A stretch of DNA of 36,353 bases from Cohnella sp. GbtcB17 (GCF_019091135.1 NZ_JAGXJW010000071.1:1-36353); one strand, 5' to 3'. Counted from the first letter of the stretch, positions 1 to 7,497 are shown. Translations and numbers: made by a program. Notes: generated by a model from the sequence alone, not told the origin.

Positions 1-812
1 AGCAAAAACGGAATGGAGCGCGCCGCAAACAGGTCTTCGGCCTGCTTCCGCTCCGGCGCGTCCGGATGGGCCGCGACGTAAGCTTCCGCTTGTGCGGCAC
101 GCGCAGCGACCTCCGAGCGTTCGATGACGAGCCCGCCGTCCGAAGCCGATTTTTGATCCGACTCGGCGGCCAGCAGCGCGATATAATCCTTCATGGCGGC
201 GGTTACCCGCGTCTCCGTGCGTTTCAGTTTCCCATAATCCACGACGGGAAAATACATGCCTTCGGCTGTCTCAAGCTTGTAGCCGCCGTCGATGGCCTCC
301 ATAACGAGCGCACGCGCCTGTTCGTCTTTAATTTGCCCGATCTGGTCGGCTGATGGCGGCCATTCGAGCTTCTGCAACGCCTGCTGCACATTTTGCGCCT
401 CCAGCTTCTTCTGCATGTCCGGCAAGCTTCGATCGTAGTAGGCGAGCATCTCGCGCAGCAGCGCATCTCCAGTCTCCGGCGAAGACTGTGCCAGCTTGTC
501 GTCGAGCGCCTTGTTCAGCTCGGCGGTCGACAGATCCGACTGTGCCTGCTCCTTGAACGCTTCGAGCAGCGCGGCATCGTTGTCCGCGTCGGATGAAGGG
601 CTGGCAGCGGGCGATGCGGAAGGGCTCGCGGAATCGCTCGGGCCCTGAGACGGCGTCTGCGACGAAGTCGCAGCGGCGTCCGTTGCGCTCGGCTCGGCGT
701 CGTTCGATCCGTTCGAGCATGCCGCCAATCCTGCGGACAGCAGCAGCGCAAGTCCGATTGAAGTGAACCGTTTCCCCGTTTTCTGCGCTCCATGTTTGGT
801 TGAAATGTTCAT
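1..812 (-). CDS. Unrecognised secreted lipoprotein, 3' end outside window
   Basis: The reading frame is open from an ATG at 812 to the window edge, giving 270 residues without a stop. An AGGATGAGG ribosome binding site precedes the ATG. Residues 1-32 form a lipoprotein signal: a basic N-terminus, a hydrophobic stretch (IGLALLLSAG) and a lipobox LAAC with Cys32. Residues 33-80 are a low-complexity Ser/Pro/Ala/Asp linker typical of Gram-positive lipoproteins. The rest is charged and mostly helical in character, with repeated Gln/Glu/Lys and no transport or enzymatic motif I recognise. It is probably anchored to the outer face of the membrane. A foldase or chaperone-like role is possible, but nothing in the sequence proves it. 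It is divergent from the HAD phosphatase gene. Confidence 0.8.
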   Translation of the reverse strand, partial: MNISTKHGAQKTGKRFTSIGLALLLSAGLAACSNGSNDAEPSATDAAATSSQTPSQGPSDSASPSASPAASPSSDADNDAALLEAFKEQAQSDLSTAELNKALDDKLAQSSPETGDALLREMLAYYDRSLPDMQKKLEAQNVQQALQKLEWPPSADQIGQIKDEQARALVMEAIDGGYKLETAEGMYFPVVDYGKLKRTETRVTAAMKDYIALLAAESDQKSASDGGLVIERSEVAARAAQAEAYVAAHPDAPERKQAEDLFAARSIPFL

Positions 813-989
813 TGACCTCATCCTTTCCTGGACGTCTCTCGTTCTGTTTTTACCCAAAGGACATTTTGGCCTTCGAACGGTTAGACGGCTCAAGCACAAA
901 AATGGTTCCACCGGCAGGAATATTTATACACGCTCCAATGGGCTGCTGCGCTCCATGCTTCGCCGGTTTGGCAGAGCACGCTAGGCTTA

Positions 990-1019
990 TTGAAGGGATT
1001 CGCCCAAATGCGTTACAAT
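990..1019 (+). promoter_or_regulatory. Sigma-A type promoter of the HAD phosphatase gene
   Basis: TTGAAG at 990-995 and TACAAT at 1014-1019 are separated by 18 bases, 43 bases upstream of the start codon at 1063. This is a good match to a housekeeping promoter. It was not tested for other sigma factors. Confidence 0.55.
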
Positions 1020-1062
1020 CGAGGAATGCTGTCCGCTTATCTCAAAAGGAGAGAAAACCGCC

Positions 1063-1866
1063 ATGTCATCTTACCGGCTCATCGCGATCGATCTTGACGA
1101 TACGCTGTTGAACGACAAACTCGAAGTAACCGACGCGACGCGTGACGCGCTTGCTCAAGCGATGTCGCAAGGCGTCCGCGTGACTCTGGCCACGGGCCGC
1201 ATGTTCGCTTCGGCCAAGCAGACCGCCGCCCAGGTCGGCCTGAACGTGCCGCTCATTACCTATCAAGGCTCGCTGGTTCGCAACCTGCTCGACGAGCGCA
1301 CGCTGTACGAGCGTTCCGTCGACCTCGAGGCGGTCCGCAAGCTGTACGGCTTTACGCGCGAGCGCAAGCTTCATTTGCAGACGTATATCGACGACAAGCT
1401 GTATTCCTTCGACGATGGAGACAGGCTCGCCGCTTATGCGAAGCAATCGAACATTCCTTATATCGTCGAACCCGATCTCGACGCGCTGCCGGTCGGCCAT
1501 CATACGAAACTGATCATTATCGACGAGCCGGCTCTGCTGGACGAGATCGCGCCCGAGCTGCACGCACTCCTCGGCCCGGATGTTCATATCACCAAGTCCA
1601 AGCCGCATTACCTGGAGTTCACGCACAGCGAGGGCACCAAGGGCCATGCGCTGCGGTTTCTGGCCGAACACTACGGCTTGACGATGGATCAAACGATCGC
1701 AATCGGCGATTCGTGGAACGACCGCGAGATGATCGAGGCCGCCGGTCTCGGCGTCGCGATGGCGAACGCGGTGCCGGCCCTGCGCGAGATCGCGGACTAC
1801 GTCACGGCGAGCAACAACGAGGACGGCGTGAAGCAAGTGGTCGACAAGTTTATTTTGAACGCATAA
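1063..1866 (+). CDS. Cof-type HAD-IIB family sugar-phosphate phosphatase
   Basis: The 267-residue product has the four HAD motifs. Motif I is DLDDT, with nucleophile Asp10 and acid/base Asp12. Motif II is the Thr in TLATGR. The motif III Lys is in EGTKGHAL. Motif IV is GDSWNDREM. A large cap domain sits between motifs II and III, as in the Cof/YitU/YwpJ subgroup of cytoplasmic phosphatases acting on sugar phosphates, flavin or pyridoxal phosphates. The exact substrate cannot be read from sequence. An AAGGAGAG ribosome binding site supports the ATG at 1063, and the length is normal for the family. The gene is monocistronic: its own promoter lies upstream and a bidirectional terminator follows. 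Confidence 0.93.
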   Translation: MSSYRLIAIDLDDTLLNDKLEVTDATRDALAQAMSQGVRVTLATGRMFASAKQTAAQVGLNVPLITYQGSLVRNLLDERTLYERSVDLEAVRKLYGFTRERKLHLQTYIDDKLYSFDDGDRLAAYAKQSNIPYIVEPDLDALPVGHHTKLIIIDEPALLDEIAPELHALLGPDVHITKSKPHYLEFTHSEGTKGHALRFLAEHYGLTMDQTIAIGDSWNDREMIEAAGLGVAMANAVPALREIADYVTASNNEDGVKQVVDKFILNA

Positions 1867-1918
1867 GCGGAGTTCCGCTTGCATGCGACTTGGCGCCGAA
1901 CACCCGTTTTAAAGCATC

Positions 1919-1968
1919 AAAAAAGGCTTCCGCAAGCTCTTATTCTGAGCAGGCCGGAAGCCTTTTAC
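1919..1968. terminator. Bidirectional intrinsic terminator
   Basis: AAAAGGCTTCCG pairs with CGGAAGCCTTTT across a loop of about 25 bases, with A and T runs on the outside of both arms. It lies between the convergent ends of the HAD phosphatase gene and the XRE regulator gene and can serve both. It touches the last codons of the regulator. Confidence 0.8.
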
Positions 1969-2324
1969 GTTTTCCGCCGAACGGCGTCCTTTTCTTTTTT
2001 TCGTTTTTCCTGCAGCAGCCGGTACATCTCGAGCTGTTCCTGAAGATGGCCCGCCTCTTCCTCCGTCAGCGCTTCCTCAACGCCTTGCACGACAAAGCGG
2101 TTCGGCTCGGCGGAATGCTGTTCCTTATCGACGCCGGTGAGCAGCCAATCGAGCGAAACCTCGTATATGCTCGCAAGCTCCCTTAATATTTCATTATCCG
2201 GCTGAGACCGGTTGTTCTCATATTTGGATATCGTCGTGAAGTCTACGCCCAGCGCGCCGGCGACTTCGTTTTGCGTCATATGCTTTTCCTGCCTCGCCAG
2301 CTTTAAACGTTTGCCGAATGTCAA
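1965..2324 (-). CDS. XRE-family transcriptional regulator (TTG start proposed)
   Basis: The frame ends at 1965 and contains a classical Cro/C1-type helix-turn-helix: FGKRLKLARQ, then MTQNEVAGALGV and TISKYENNRSQP, followed by LASIYEVSLDWLLTG. Beyond it a charged helical tail of about 50 residues (EEEAGHLQEQLEMY) may form a coiled coil for dimerisation. An ATG at 2486 would give 173 residues, but the extra N-terminus lies across the AT-rich promoter region and has no ribosome binding site. TTG at 2324 has GAGGTG six bases upstream and places the start two residues before the helix-turn-helix domain (119 residues). The gene is divergent from a 50-residue membrane peptide gene and probably represses both through the palindromes between them. 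Confidence 0.82.
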   Translation of the reverse strand: MTFGKRLKLARQEKHMTQNEVAGALGVDFTTISKYENNRSQPDNEILRELASIYEVSLDWLLTGVDKEQHSAEPNRFVVQGVEEALTEEEAGHLQEQLEMYRLLQEKRKKEKDAVRRKT

Positions 2325-2385
2325 CGGTTGCACCTCGCGCTTTGCTTCAATTTGCTCCAGTATAAAAGATCTGAATTCGGCTCCG

Positions 2386-2414
2386 AATATACTTGCATAT
2401 AAATCAAGTTTTAA
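2386..2414 (-). promoter_or_regulatory. Possible promoter of the XRE regulator gene
   Basis: On the minus strand TTAAAA (2414-2409), 17 bases, then TATATT (2391-2386). The -35 box is poor and overlaps the palindrome at 2404-2419, as expected for autorepression. Transcription would begin near 2379, which excludes the ATG at 2486 as start. Confidence 0.35.
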
Positions 2415-2419
2415 CTTGA
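2404..2419. promoter_or_regulatory. Palindrome 1, candidate XRE operator
   Basis: TCAAGTT and AACTTGA flank a 2-base centre. The site overlaps the -35 regions of both divergent promoters. It shares the pattern TNAAGT...ACTTNA with a second palindrome at 2457-2469. Assignment to the adjacent XRE protein is inferred from position. Confidence 0.6.
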
Positions 2420-2444
2420 AATTTTTACAATTTTTATTTAATAT
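2416..2444 (+). promoter_or_regulatory. Sigma-A type promoter of the small membrane peptide gene
   Basis: TTGAAA at 2416-2421, a 17-base spacer, and TAATAT at 2439-2444 in an AT-rich block. The predicted start near 2451 leaves a leader of under 20 bases that contains the second palindrome. Confidence 0.6.
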
Positions 2445-2456
2445 AAAATAAATACA

Positions 2457-2469
2457 TGAAGTTACTTCA
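2457..2469. promoter_or_regulatory. Palindrome 2, candidate XRE operator
   Basis: TGAAGT and ACTTCA flank a single T, directly in front of the ATG at 2470. Binding here would block transcription just past the start site and overlap the ribosome binding region. It is related in sequence to palindrome 1. Confidence 0.55.
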
Positions 2470-2622
2470 ATGGAGGGAACGTTCATTTTTATTCACGATC
2501 AGCCTTACCCTTTGTATTATTGGATCATCAGTCTTTCCGTCATACTCATCATGGTGGGGTTCCTCGTGCGCAGCGAGCTTCGCAAGCGGAGATTGGAAAG
2601 AGAAGAAGACGCAGACGAATAA
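2470..2622 (+). CDS. Small single-pass membrane peptide (50 residues)
   Basis: ATG at 2470 to TAA at 2622 encodes 50 residues. Residues 1-13 are polar to aromatic. Residues 14-33 form one hydrophobic span (WIISLSVILIMVGFLV). The tail is strongly charged (SELRKRRLEREEDADE). The positive-inside rule would put the tail in the cytoplasm. The gene follows a good promoter and two operator-like palindromes shared with the divergent XRE regulator, and a hairpin follows the stop. The ribosome binding site is weak (GAAG), so translation may be poor. No family is recognised. It could be a regulatory peptide, a stress peptide or a toxin-like membrane peptide; the sequence does not decide. Confidence 0.6.
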   Translation: MEGTFIFIHDQPYPLYYWIISLSVILIMVGFLVRSELRKRRLEREEDADE

Positions 2623-2628
2623 GAAATC

Positions 2629-2658
2629 CGTCAGGGAAGGTCGCAGCTCTCCCTGACG
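2629..2658 (+). terminator. Hairpin after the small membrane peptide gene
   Basis: CCGTCAGGGA pairs perfectly with TCCCTGACGG over a 10-base loop, seven bases after the stop codon. The downstream T-run is poor, so it may be a weak terminator or an RNA-stabilising hairpin. Confidence 0.5.
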
Positions 2659-3059
2659 GTCCTTGCATCTAGCGCGTGCCCGATCGGCGGACAGCCTGCG
2701 ACCGCCTGAACGCACAACAAACCCCGCCAACGCCTCCACAGCCGCCCCCCGCGAGGTGCGATTGAATGACGCCTATGCGAGATCGGAATACGCGAAGGGT
2801 TAGGATTTCTTAGAGTTCTTTTAACGCCTCAGCAAAATGGATGCGGATTTGCAGAAACTTCCTCTTCGGCATGTCCAATCGGCTGAAAAACCTGTGCGAA
2901 TGTGATTTTTTATCCCCCCCTCTCTCAAGGCGCGACGATGTGAAAGGGGCCGATATGCCGCTATATTTAATCTTGAACAACACCAGGTTTGCGGGCTTGG
3001 CGAGCTTGAGGGGCTTGAGAGGCTTGAGGTTCTCGCGCTCGCGGCCTATATGCAATAGC

Positions 3060-3233
3060 TGTTGAAAAGCATTTATTTCCTTTGATCACGCGTTATTGAG
3101 CCAAATAAGTGTTGAAGCGCAATTAAATTCCCACTTTCGAGCGTTTTGACCCGGTCTTGAACAAATTAAATGCGGTTGAACACTTATTTCTTCCCCAGCC
3201 CCGATCAGCGCGCCGATTAACTGCTTTTCAACA
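3060..3233. repeat. Nested inverted repeats, two pairs of arms
   Basis: The outer arms TGTTGAAAAGCA (3060-3071) and TGCTTTTCAACA (3222-3233) are perfect complements. Inside them, 3103-3129 and 3163-3189 form imperfect 27-base arms that share AAATAAGTGTT and AACACTTATTT exactly. All four arms carry a TGTTGAA core, so the element may have arisen by duplication of one short palindromic unit. It could fold as a long hairpin or cruciform. No gene is inside. Confidence 0.65.
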
Positions 3234-3241
3234 CTTATCGT

Positions 3242-3283
3242 CCCTGGCCCCTGGCTCCTGGCTCCCGGCTCCCAGCTCCCGGG
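3242..3283. repeat. Six-copy 7-base tandem repeat
   Basis: Six consecutive copies of a YCCYRGS unit: CCCTGGC, CCCTGGC, TCCTGGC, TCCCGGC, TCCCAGC, TCCCGGG. There is no coding frame, so it is a candidate length-variable locus. Confidence 0.7.
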
Positions 3284-3296
3284 TTAACCGTGTCTA

Positions 3297-3320
3297 GATC
3301 GAGCACAATTGCGCTTGATC
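3297..3320. repeat. Imperfect 24-base palindrome centred on CAATTG
   Basis: GATC ends and AGC/GCT blocks surround a CAATTG centre; 20 of 24 positions are self-complementary. It could be an operator or a remnant of a repeat, but no promoter is seen next to it. Confidence 0.4.
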
Positions 3321-3345
3321 TCTCTCCGTAACAATTACAAAAAAC

Positions 3346-3421
3346 CAGTTTGTTCCTAATCGGGACTTCAACGACCGCGCGATGGCGCAGGATGGCTAGT
3401 TTGTTTCTAACCGAACTTCGG
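3346..3421. repeat. Direct repeat, two copies 51 bases apart
   Basis: The copies 3346-3371 and 3397-3421 share AGTTTGTT-Y-CTAA-Y-CG followed by ACTTC. They lie outside any gene. Their function is unknown. Confidence 0.5.
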
Positions 3422-3587
3422 CGGCGGAGAGACAGTGCAAGCGAGAATCCTTCGGCAAACTCACGGTGAAGCCGTCTCTTGGGTTGCTACTGAAGCAAAC
3501 TGAGAGAGGTCAGCATCCAACAAGCTAAAAATTACTTTACAGCCTCGCGGCACGAACTGAAGATGCCGCAAAGGCAACGAAAATCGC

Positions 3588-3625
3588 AAAAGGACGAAGG
3601 CGCAAAACGCGCCTTCGTCCTTTTT
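3588..3625 (-). terminator. Intrinsic terminator of the sulfate transport operon
   Basis: GGACGAAGGCGC pairs with GCGCCTTCGTCC over a small A-rich loop, flanked by A4 on one side and T5 on the other. It starts just after the stop codon of the sulfate-binding protein gene at 3633 and reads as a strong terminator on either strand. Confidence 0.85.
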
Positions 3626-3632
3626 CGTCAGA

Positions 3633-4727
3633 TCACTTGCCCGCCAGCACCTGGTACCAGACGCCGCGCTTCGCATACAGCTCGCTGCGAACTTGGTCCC
3701 ATCCGCCGAGATAACCGATGTCGAACAGGCCGGAAGGTGTCTCGTACCGGTCCGCGAAGCGCTCCGCCGCCTGTTCGTTCACCGGCCTGAACCCATGCTC
3801 CGCGAACACGGCTTGCGCATCCGCGCCCTGCATGTAGGCAACCAGCGCATCCGCGGCTTCGCGTACGCCGTGCGCGTCCGCGTTGACGTCGACGACGCCG
3901 GCCGGATTTTCGATCAGAATCGTATCGTCCGGCGTCACGATGTCGTAATGCACGCCCTGCGCTACGCGGGCCAGCAGCTCGTTTTCGTAGGTGACGATCA
4001 CGTCGCCGACCCCGTACTCGAACGCCGCCATCGAGGCGCGGCCGCTTTTGTCCATCGATTCGACGTTCCGGTAGACGGCCTTCAAGAAGGCTTTGGCCGC
4101 GGCCGCGTCCTTCTTCCCCGATTCGCGCTCCGCTTGCTTCAATCCGGCGCCGTAGATGGCATTGATGTCCCACTGCGCGCCGCCCGAAACCTTCGGATTC
4201 GGGAAGAGAACCTTGACGCCGGGCTTGGCCAGATCGGCGAACCCGGAGATGCCCAGCGGATTGCCTTCCCGCGTTCCCAATACGACGAGCGAGCGCGTGA
4301 TCATGCCGCCCGTCTCCGTTTTTTTCCAATCCTTGCTCATGAGACCGGCCTTAACGATCTTGTCCATGTCTCCCTCGAGCGAGAGCACGGCGACGTCGGC
4401 CTTGAAGCCGCCTACGATCGATCTGGCTTGCGTGCCTGACGCTTCATAGGACTCCTGAAACTTGAGCTTCTGGCCCGTTTTCGCTTCCCATTCCCGGCCG
4501 AAGGCGGGCAGAATCTCCTGCAGCGCGTCCTTCGCGACCGAGTAGGCGCCGATGACGAGCGTCGCGGTGCCCGCTTCTTGCGCGGCCGCCCCTTCGCCTT
4601 CGGCCGGAGCGACGTTCGAAGACGACGAGCCGCCGCAGCCGGCGAGCGAGATTCCAAGCGTCGCGGCCAGCAGCCATCCGCTCAGGCGGCTCGCGCGGCA
4701 CCGATTCATCCATTTGTTGCTGTTCAA
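3633..4727 (-). CDS. Sulfate ABC transporter substrate-binding lipoprotein
   Basis: The product is the extracytoplasmic sulfate/thiosulfate receptor of the importer encoded upstream. A lipoprotein signal ends in LAGC (Cys31). The mature part begins ATLVIGAYSVAKDAL and contains family features of the SbpA/CysP group: SYEASGTQARSIVGGFKADVAVLS, the VLFPNPKVSGGAQW block, DVIVTYENE, and a C-terminus with FRPVN. The start is taken as TTG at 4727, because GGGAGG lies nine bases upstream. The in-frame ATG at 4709 has no ribosome binding site, and longer forms to 4778 run through the intergenic hairpin. It is the last gene of the operon and follows an intercistronic hairpin that may raise its expression above that of the membrane parts. 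Confidence 0.92.
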   Translation of the reverse strand: MNSNKWMNRCRASRLSGWLLAATLGISLAGCGGSSSSNVAPAEGEGAAAQEAGTATLVIGAYSVAKDALQEILPAFGREWEAKTGQKLKFQESYEASGTQARSIVGGFKADVAVLSLEGDMDKIVKAGLMSKDWKKTETGGMITRSLVVLGTREGNPLGISGFADLAKPGVKVLFPNPKVSGGAQWDINAIYGAGLKQAERESGKKDAAAAKAFLKAVYRNVESMDKSGRASMAAFEYGVGDVIVTYENELLARVAQGVHYDIVTPDDTILIENPAGVVDVNADAHGVREAADALVAYMQGADAQAVFAEHGFRPVNEQAAERFADRYETPSGLFDIGYLGGWDQVRSELYAKRGVWYQVLAGK

Positions 4728-4783
4728 GATCGCCAACCTCCCGGCGGTGCCTGCGCAGGCTCCCGCATATGCAGCCAAGCGAA

Positions 4784-4805
4784 CGGCAGTCCTCGCGGAC
4801 TGCCG
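4784..4805 (-). other. Intercistronic hairpin between cysA and the binding-protein gene
   Basis: CGGCAGTCC and GGACTGCCG form a perfect 9-base stem with a 4-base loop, right after the cysA stop codon and without a T-run. This is the usual place for an RNA-stabilising or processing hairpin that favours the binding-protein mRNA. Confidence 0.55.
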
Positions 4806-4814
4806 GCGACTGAA

Positions 4815-5882
4815 TCAAATGTACACGAACATCGGGTCGGCCTTCAGCTTGTTCTCCATGACCCAGCTCTGATTGTCGTTGAACAAGTACGCGCGGTGCA
4901 CGAGCACCTGCACCTCGTCGCCCGGATGAAGCACTTCCTTTTCGAGGGAGCGGTACGTGACGAGCTTGATCCCGCCTACCTCCACCTCGACGAGCCACTC
5001 ACTGCCGCGGAAGTGAATATGGCTGACGCGGCCGGCCTCCGTCGCGGACAGCAGTTGCGCAAACTCTTCCTTGCGTCCGATCTCGATGTATTCCGGCCGG
5101 ATGAGACCCTTCGTGCCGGACGTTGCGGCCGCGTCGGCGAAGCCGCGAAGCTCCGCGATGTTGTCTACGATCCGGGACTCCCCGATGAAGCCCGCGACGA
5201 ACGGCGTCTTCGGATCCTTGTAGATTTCCCAAGGAGAGCCCTTCTGCTCCAGGTTGCCCTTGTTGATGATCATGATCTCGTCGGCGACTTCGATCGCTTC
5301 GTCCTGATCGTGCGTGACGAAAATCGAGGTGATGCCCAGCCGGTCGATCATCTCGCGCAGCCAGGAGCGCAGCTCGTGCCGGATCTTGGCGTCGATCGCC
5401 GCGAACGGCTCGTCGAGCAGCAGCAGCTGCGGCTCCGGCGCGAGCGCGCGGGCGAACGCGACGCGCTGGCGCTGTCCGCCGGACAGCTGGTGCGGATAGC
5501 GGGACTCGAAGCCCTTAAGACCGGTCAGCTCGGTCAGATTGGCGACGCGCTCCTTGATTTTCGCCTTGTTCCACTTTTTGACCTCGAGGCCGAAGGCGAT
5601 GTTCTCGCTCACCGTCATATGCTTGAACAGCGCGTAGTTCTGAAACACGAAGCCGATGCCGCGCTCCTGCGGCGGCAGGTCGTTGACCCGTTGGCCGTGG
5701 AAAACGATATCGCCCGAATCGGGCGTCTCCAGACCTGCCAGCATGCGCAGGATCGACGTCTTGCCGCCGCCGCTCGGGCCGAGCAGGCCGATGAGCTGCC
5801 CCTTTTCGACGCTGAAGCCAACGTCCTTAACCGCCTGAAAGCTGCCGAACGATTTATTTAATCCCCGTACTTCGACATGCAT
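4815..5882 (-). CDS. cysA: Sulfate ABC transporter ATP-binding protein CysA
   Basis: The 355-residue product is the ATPase that powers sulfate/thiosulfate import at the inner face of the membrane. It shows Walker A GPSGGGKT at residues 35-42, the Q-loop in FVFQNYALFKHMTV, signature LSGGQRQR, Walker B LLLLDEP and the switch His in VTHDQ. A C-terminal regulatory TOBE-like region follows (IRPEYIEIG and onwards). ATG at 5882 follows the cysW stop by two bases and has GGAAG upstream. A longer open frame to 6140 only overlaps cysW. Gene order permease, permease, ATPase with a sulfate-binding protein fixes the assignment as CysA rather than a generic ABC ATPase. Confidence 0.95.
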   Translation of the reverse strand: MHVEVRGLNKSFGSFQAVKDVGFSVEKGQLIGLLGPSGGGKTSILRMLAGLETPDSGDIVFHGQRVNDLPPQERGIGFVFQNYALFKHMTVSENIAFGLEVKKWNKAKIKERVANLTELTGLKGFESRYPHQLSGGQRQRVAFARALAPEPQLLLLDEPFAAIDAKIRHELRSWLREMIDRLGITSIFVTHDQDEAIEVADEIMIINKGNLEQKGSPWEIYKDPKTPFVAGFIGESRIVDNIAELRGFADAAATSGTKGLIRPEYIEIGRKEEFAQLLSATEAGRVSHIHFRGSEWLVEVEVGGIKLVTYRSLEKEVLHPGDEVQVLVHRAYLFNDNQSWVMENKLKADPMFVYI

Positions 5883-5884
5883 GT

Positions 5885-6688
5885 TCAGTGCACTTCCTTT
5901 CGGGATTTGGACCATTCCATCACGAGCAATAAAAGAACCGAAGCGGCCGCCAGCACCAACGCGACAGCGTTGGCCGCCGTCAAATCGAAATTCTCGACGT
6001 CCTGATAGACGAGCGTAGTCGCCGTTTGCGTCTTGTTGATAATGTTGCCCGAGACGACGAGCACGGCGCCGAACTCGCCCAGGCAGCGCGCGACCGTCAG
6101 GATGACGCCGTAGACGACGCTCCAGCGGATAAGCGGCCACGTGACGCGCCAGAACGTCGTCCAGGCGTACGCTCCCATCATATGGGCAGCTTCCTCCTGC
6201 TGACTGCCGACCTCCTGCAGCACCGGCATAACCTCGCGGATGACGATCGGAAACGTGACGAACAGCGTCGCTAGGATCATGCCCGGGAGCGCGTACACGA
6301 TGTCAACGCCGGCGCGTCCGAGCAGGGCGCCGACCGCGCTGTCGGGACCGAGCAGCAGGACGATCATGAGGCCCCCGATCACGGGCGATACCGCAAAGGG
6401 CAGATCGACGATCGCGTTCATGACCGCCTTCAGCCGCTTCCCGAGCCAATTCGCGCGTACCAGATATAGAGAAAGCATGACGCCGAATACCGTGTTGACG
6501 ATGGTCACGCTCACGGCGATGATGCCCGTCATCAGCAGCGCATGCAGCGCTTCAGGCCGGGTAATGCCGGCAGAAAATCCGCTCCAGCCGTTGTCGAACG
6601 CCCCCTGCACGATCCGCAGCAGCGGAACGATCAGCAGAACGGCGAAGATAAGCGTCGTCAATCCGATCCACAATCTTCTGACGGTCAA
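5885..6688 (-). CDS. cysW: Sulfate ABC transporter permease CysW
   Basis: The 267-residue inner-membrane permease has about six hydrophobic segments. It carries the EAA-type loop EEAAHMMGAYAWTTFWRVTWP that contacts the ATPase, and the conserved CysW-like blocks DLPFAVSPVIGG and ARCLGEFGAVLVVSGN. The start is TTG at 6688 with GGAGG eight bases upstream; it overlaps the cysT stop codon (TTGA), which suggests translational coupling. It forms the membrane channel with CysT. Confidence 0.95.
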   Translation of the reverse strand: MTVRRLWIGLTTLIFAVLLIVPLLRIVQGAFDNGWSGFSAGITRPEALHALLMTGIIAVSVTIVNTVFGVMLSLYLVRANWLGKRLKAVMNAIVDLPFAVSPVIGGLMIVLLLGPDSAVGALLGRAGVDIVYALPGMILATLFVTFPIVIREVMPVLQEVGSQQEEAAHMMGAYAWTTFWRVTWPLIRWSVVYGVILTVARCLGEFGAVLVVSGNIINKTQTATTLVYQDVENFDLTAANAVALVLAAASVLLLLVMEWSKSRKEVH

Positions 6689-7497
6689 CGCGCTCGCCTC
6701 CTTCGGACGAGATTAACCGTCCATAAGATGAGGAGGGAAAAGGTGAGCAGCAGAACCGAAACCGCGGCGGCGCCGGCCGGATTGTCGCTCTCGATCTCGC
6801 CGAAGATGTAGACGGAGGCGACGAGCGTGCGGCCGGGAATGTTGCCCGCGACCAGCACGACTGCGCCGAACTCCGCCAGCGCCCGCGAGAAGGCGAGCAT
6901 GGCGCCGCTCAAGATGCCGGGCATCATGCAGGGCAGGATGACACGGAAAAACGTGCGCGACTTCGAAGCGCCCATCGTGTACGCCGCCTCTTCCTCGGAA
7001 GCGTCGAGCTCCTCGAGCATCGGCTGAACCGCGCGGATGACGAACGGGAACGTAACGAAGACCATCGCGACGACAATCGCCGGCTCGTGGAACAGAATCG
7101 TCGTGCCGAGCGCCTCCGCCCCGCTGCCGATCCAGCTTCTAGGACCGAGCAGCAGCAGGATCATCAAGCCGATGACCGCGGTCGGCAGCGCGAACGGCAG
7201 ATCGACCAGGCTGTTGAGCAGGCTTCGTCCCGGGAACCGGTAACGAACGAGCACCCAGGCCGACAAGGTGCCGACCGCCGCGTTGACGATCGTCGAGATC
7301 GCCGCGAGCTTGATCGTCAGCAGCACGGACTTCCAGGCCAGCGCCTCCGTGATATTGTCGGCAAACGCCTGAAAGCCGCCCGACAGCGATTGCACGTAAA
7401 TACCGGCGATCGGACAAACGATAAGGATAATAAAATAAAGCATGACGGTGCTGCGGAATCCCCAGCTCCACCATCGGCTCTGCAGCATGTTGGTCAC
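6685..7497 (-). CDS. cysT: Sulfate ABC transporter permease CysT (GTG start proposed)
   Basis: The inner-membrane permease carries the CysT-type blocks DLPFALPTAVIGL and RALAEFGAVVLVAGN, the loop EEEAAYTMGASKSRTFFRVILP, and about six membrane spans. GTG at 7497 has GGAGG nine bases upstream and gives 270 residues, the usual size. An ATG at 7536 is possible (283 residues) but has only a badly spaced AGGAA and would begin directly behind an operator-like dyad. It is the first gene of the importer operon, so regulation acts at its promoter. Confidence 0.93.
   Translation of the reverse strand: MTNMLQSRWWSWGFRSTVMLYFIILIVCPIAGIYVQSLSGGFQAFADNITEALAWKSVLLTIKLAAISTIVNAAVGTLSAWVLVRYRFPGRSLLNSLVDLPFALPTAVIGLMILLLLGPRSWIGSGAEALGTTILFHEPAIVVAMVFVTFPFVIRAVQPMLEELDASEEEAAYTMGASKSRTFFRVILPCMMPGILSGAMLAFSRALAEFGAVVLVAGNIPGRTLVASVYIFGEIESDNPAGAAAVSVLLLTFSLLILWTVNLVRRRRAR

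Larger units (their letters stand above)
2659..3587. other. Gene-less stretch of about 930 bases with several repeat structures
   Basis: No frame here has convincing coding character. The small open frames (for example minus 3055-2810) are made of simple repeats and lack ribosome binding sites. The stretch holds a nested inverted-repeat structure (3060-3233), a six-copy 7-base tandem repeat (3242-3283), a 24-base imperfect palindrome (3297-3320) and a 51-base-spaced direct repeat (3346-3421). A GGCTTGAG-type repeat lies near 2995-3030. From 3421 to 3540 I see an AGAGAC/GTCTCT pairing but no riboswitch I can name. Confidence 0.6.

Noticed and set aside
2325..2486. Longer N-terminus for the XRE regulator from the ATG at 2486
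   Set aside because: It overlaps the divergent promoter, both palindromes and the start of the peptide gene, and lacks a ribosome binding site.
2624..2656. Extension of the plus frame that begins at 2456 as an alternative small protein
   Set aside because: That frame reads through the terminator-like hairpin and loses the clean single-helix pattern seen in the frame starting at 2470.
2810..3055. An 81-residue minus-strand frame with KPLKPLK repeats
   Set aside because: The composition comes from the GGCTTGAG DNA repeat; there is no ribosome binding site or relation to neighbours.
3421..3540. Possible riboswitch (AGAGAC/GTCTCT pairing, CTGAGAGAGGT resembling part of a thiamin-type element)
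   Set aside because: The remaining conserved parts of known riboswitch classes are missing and no gene follows on the same strand.
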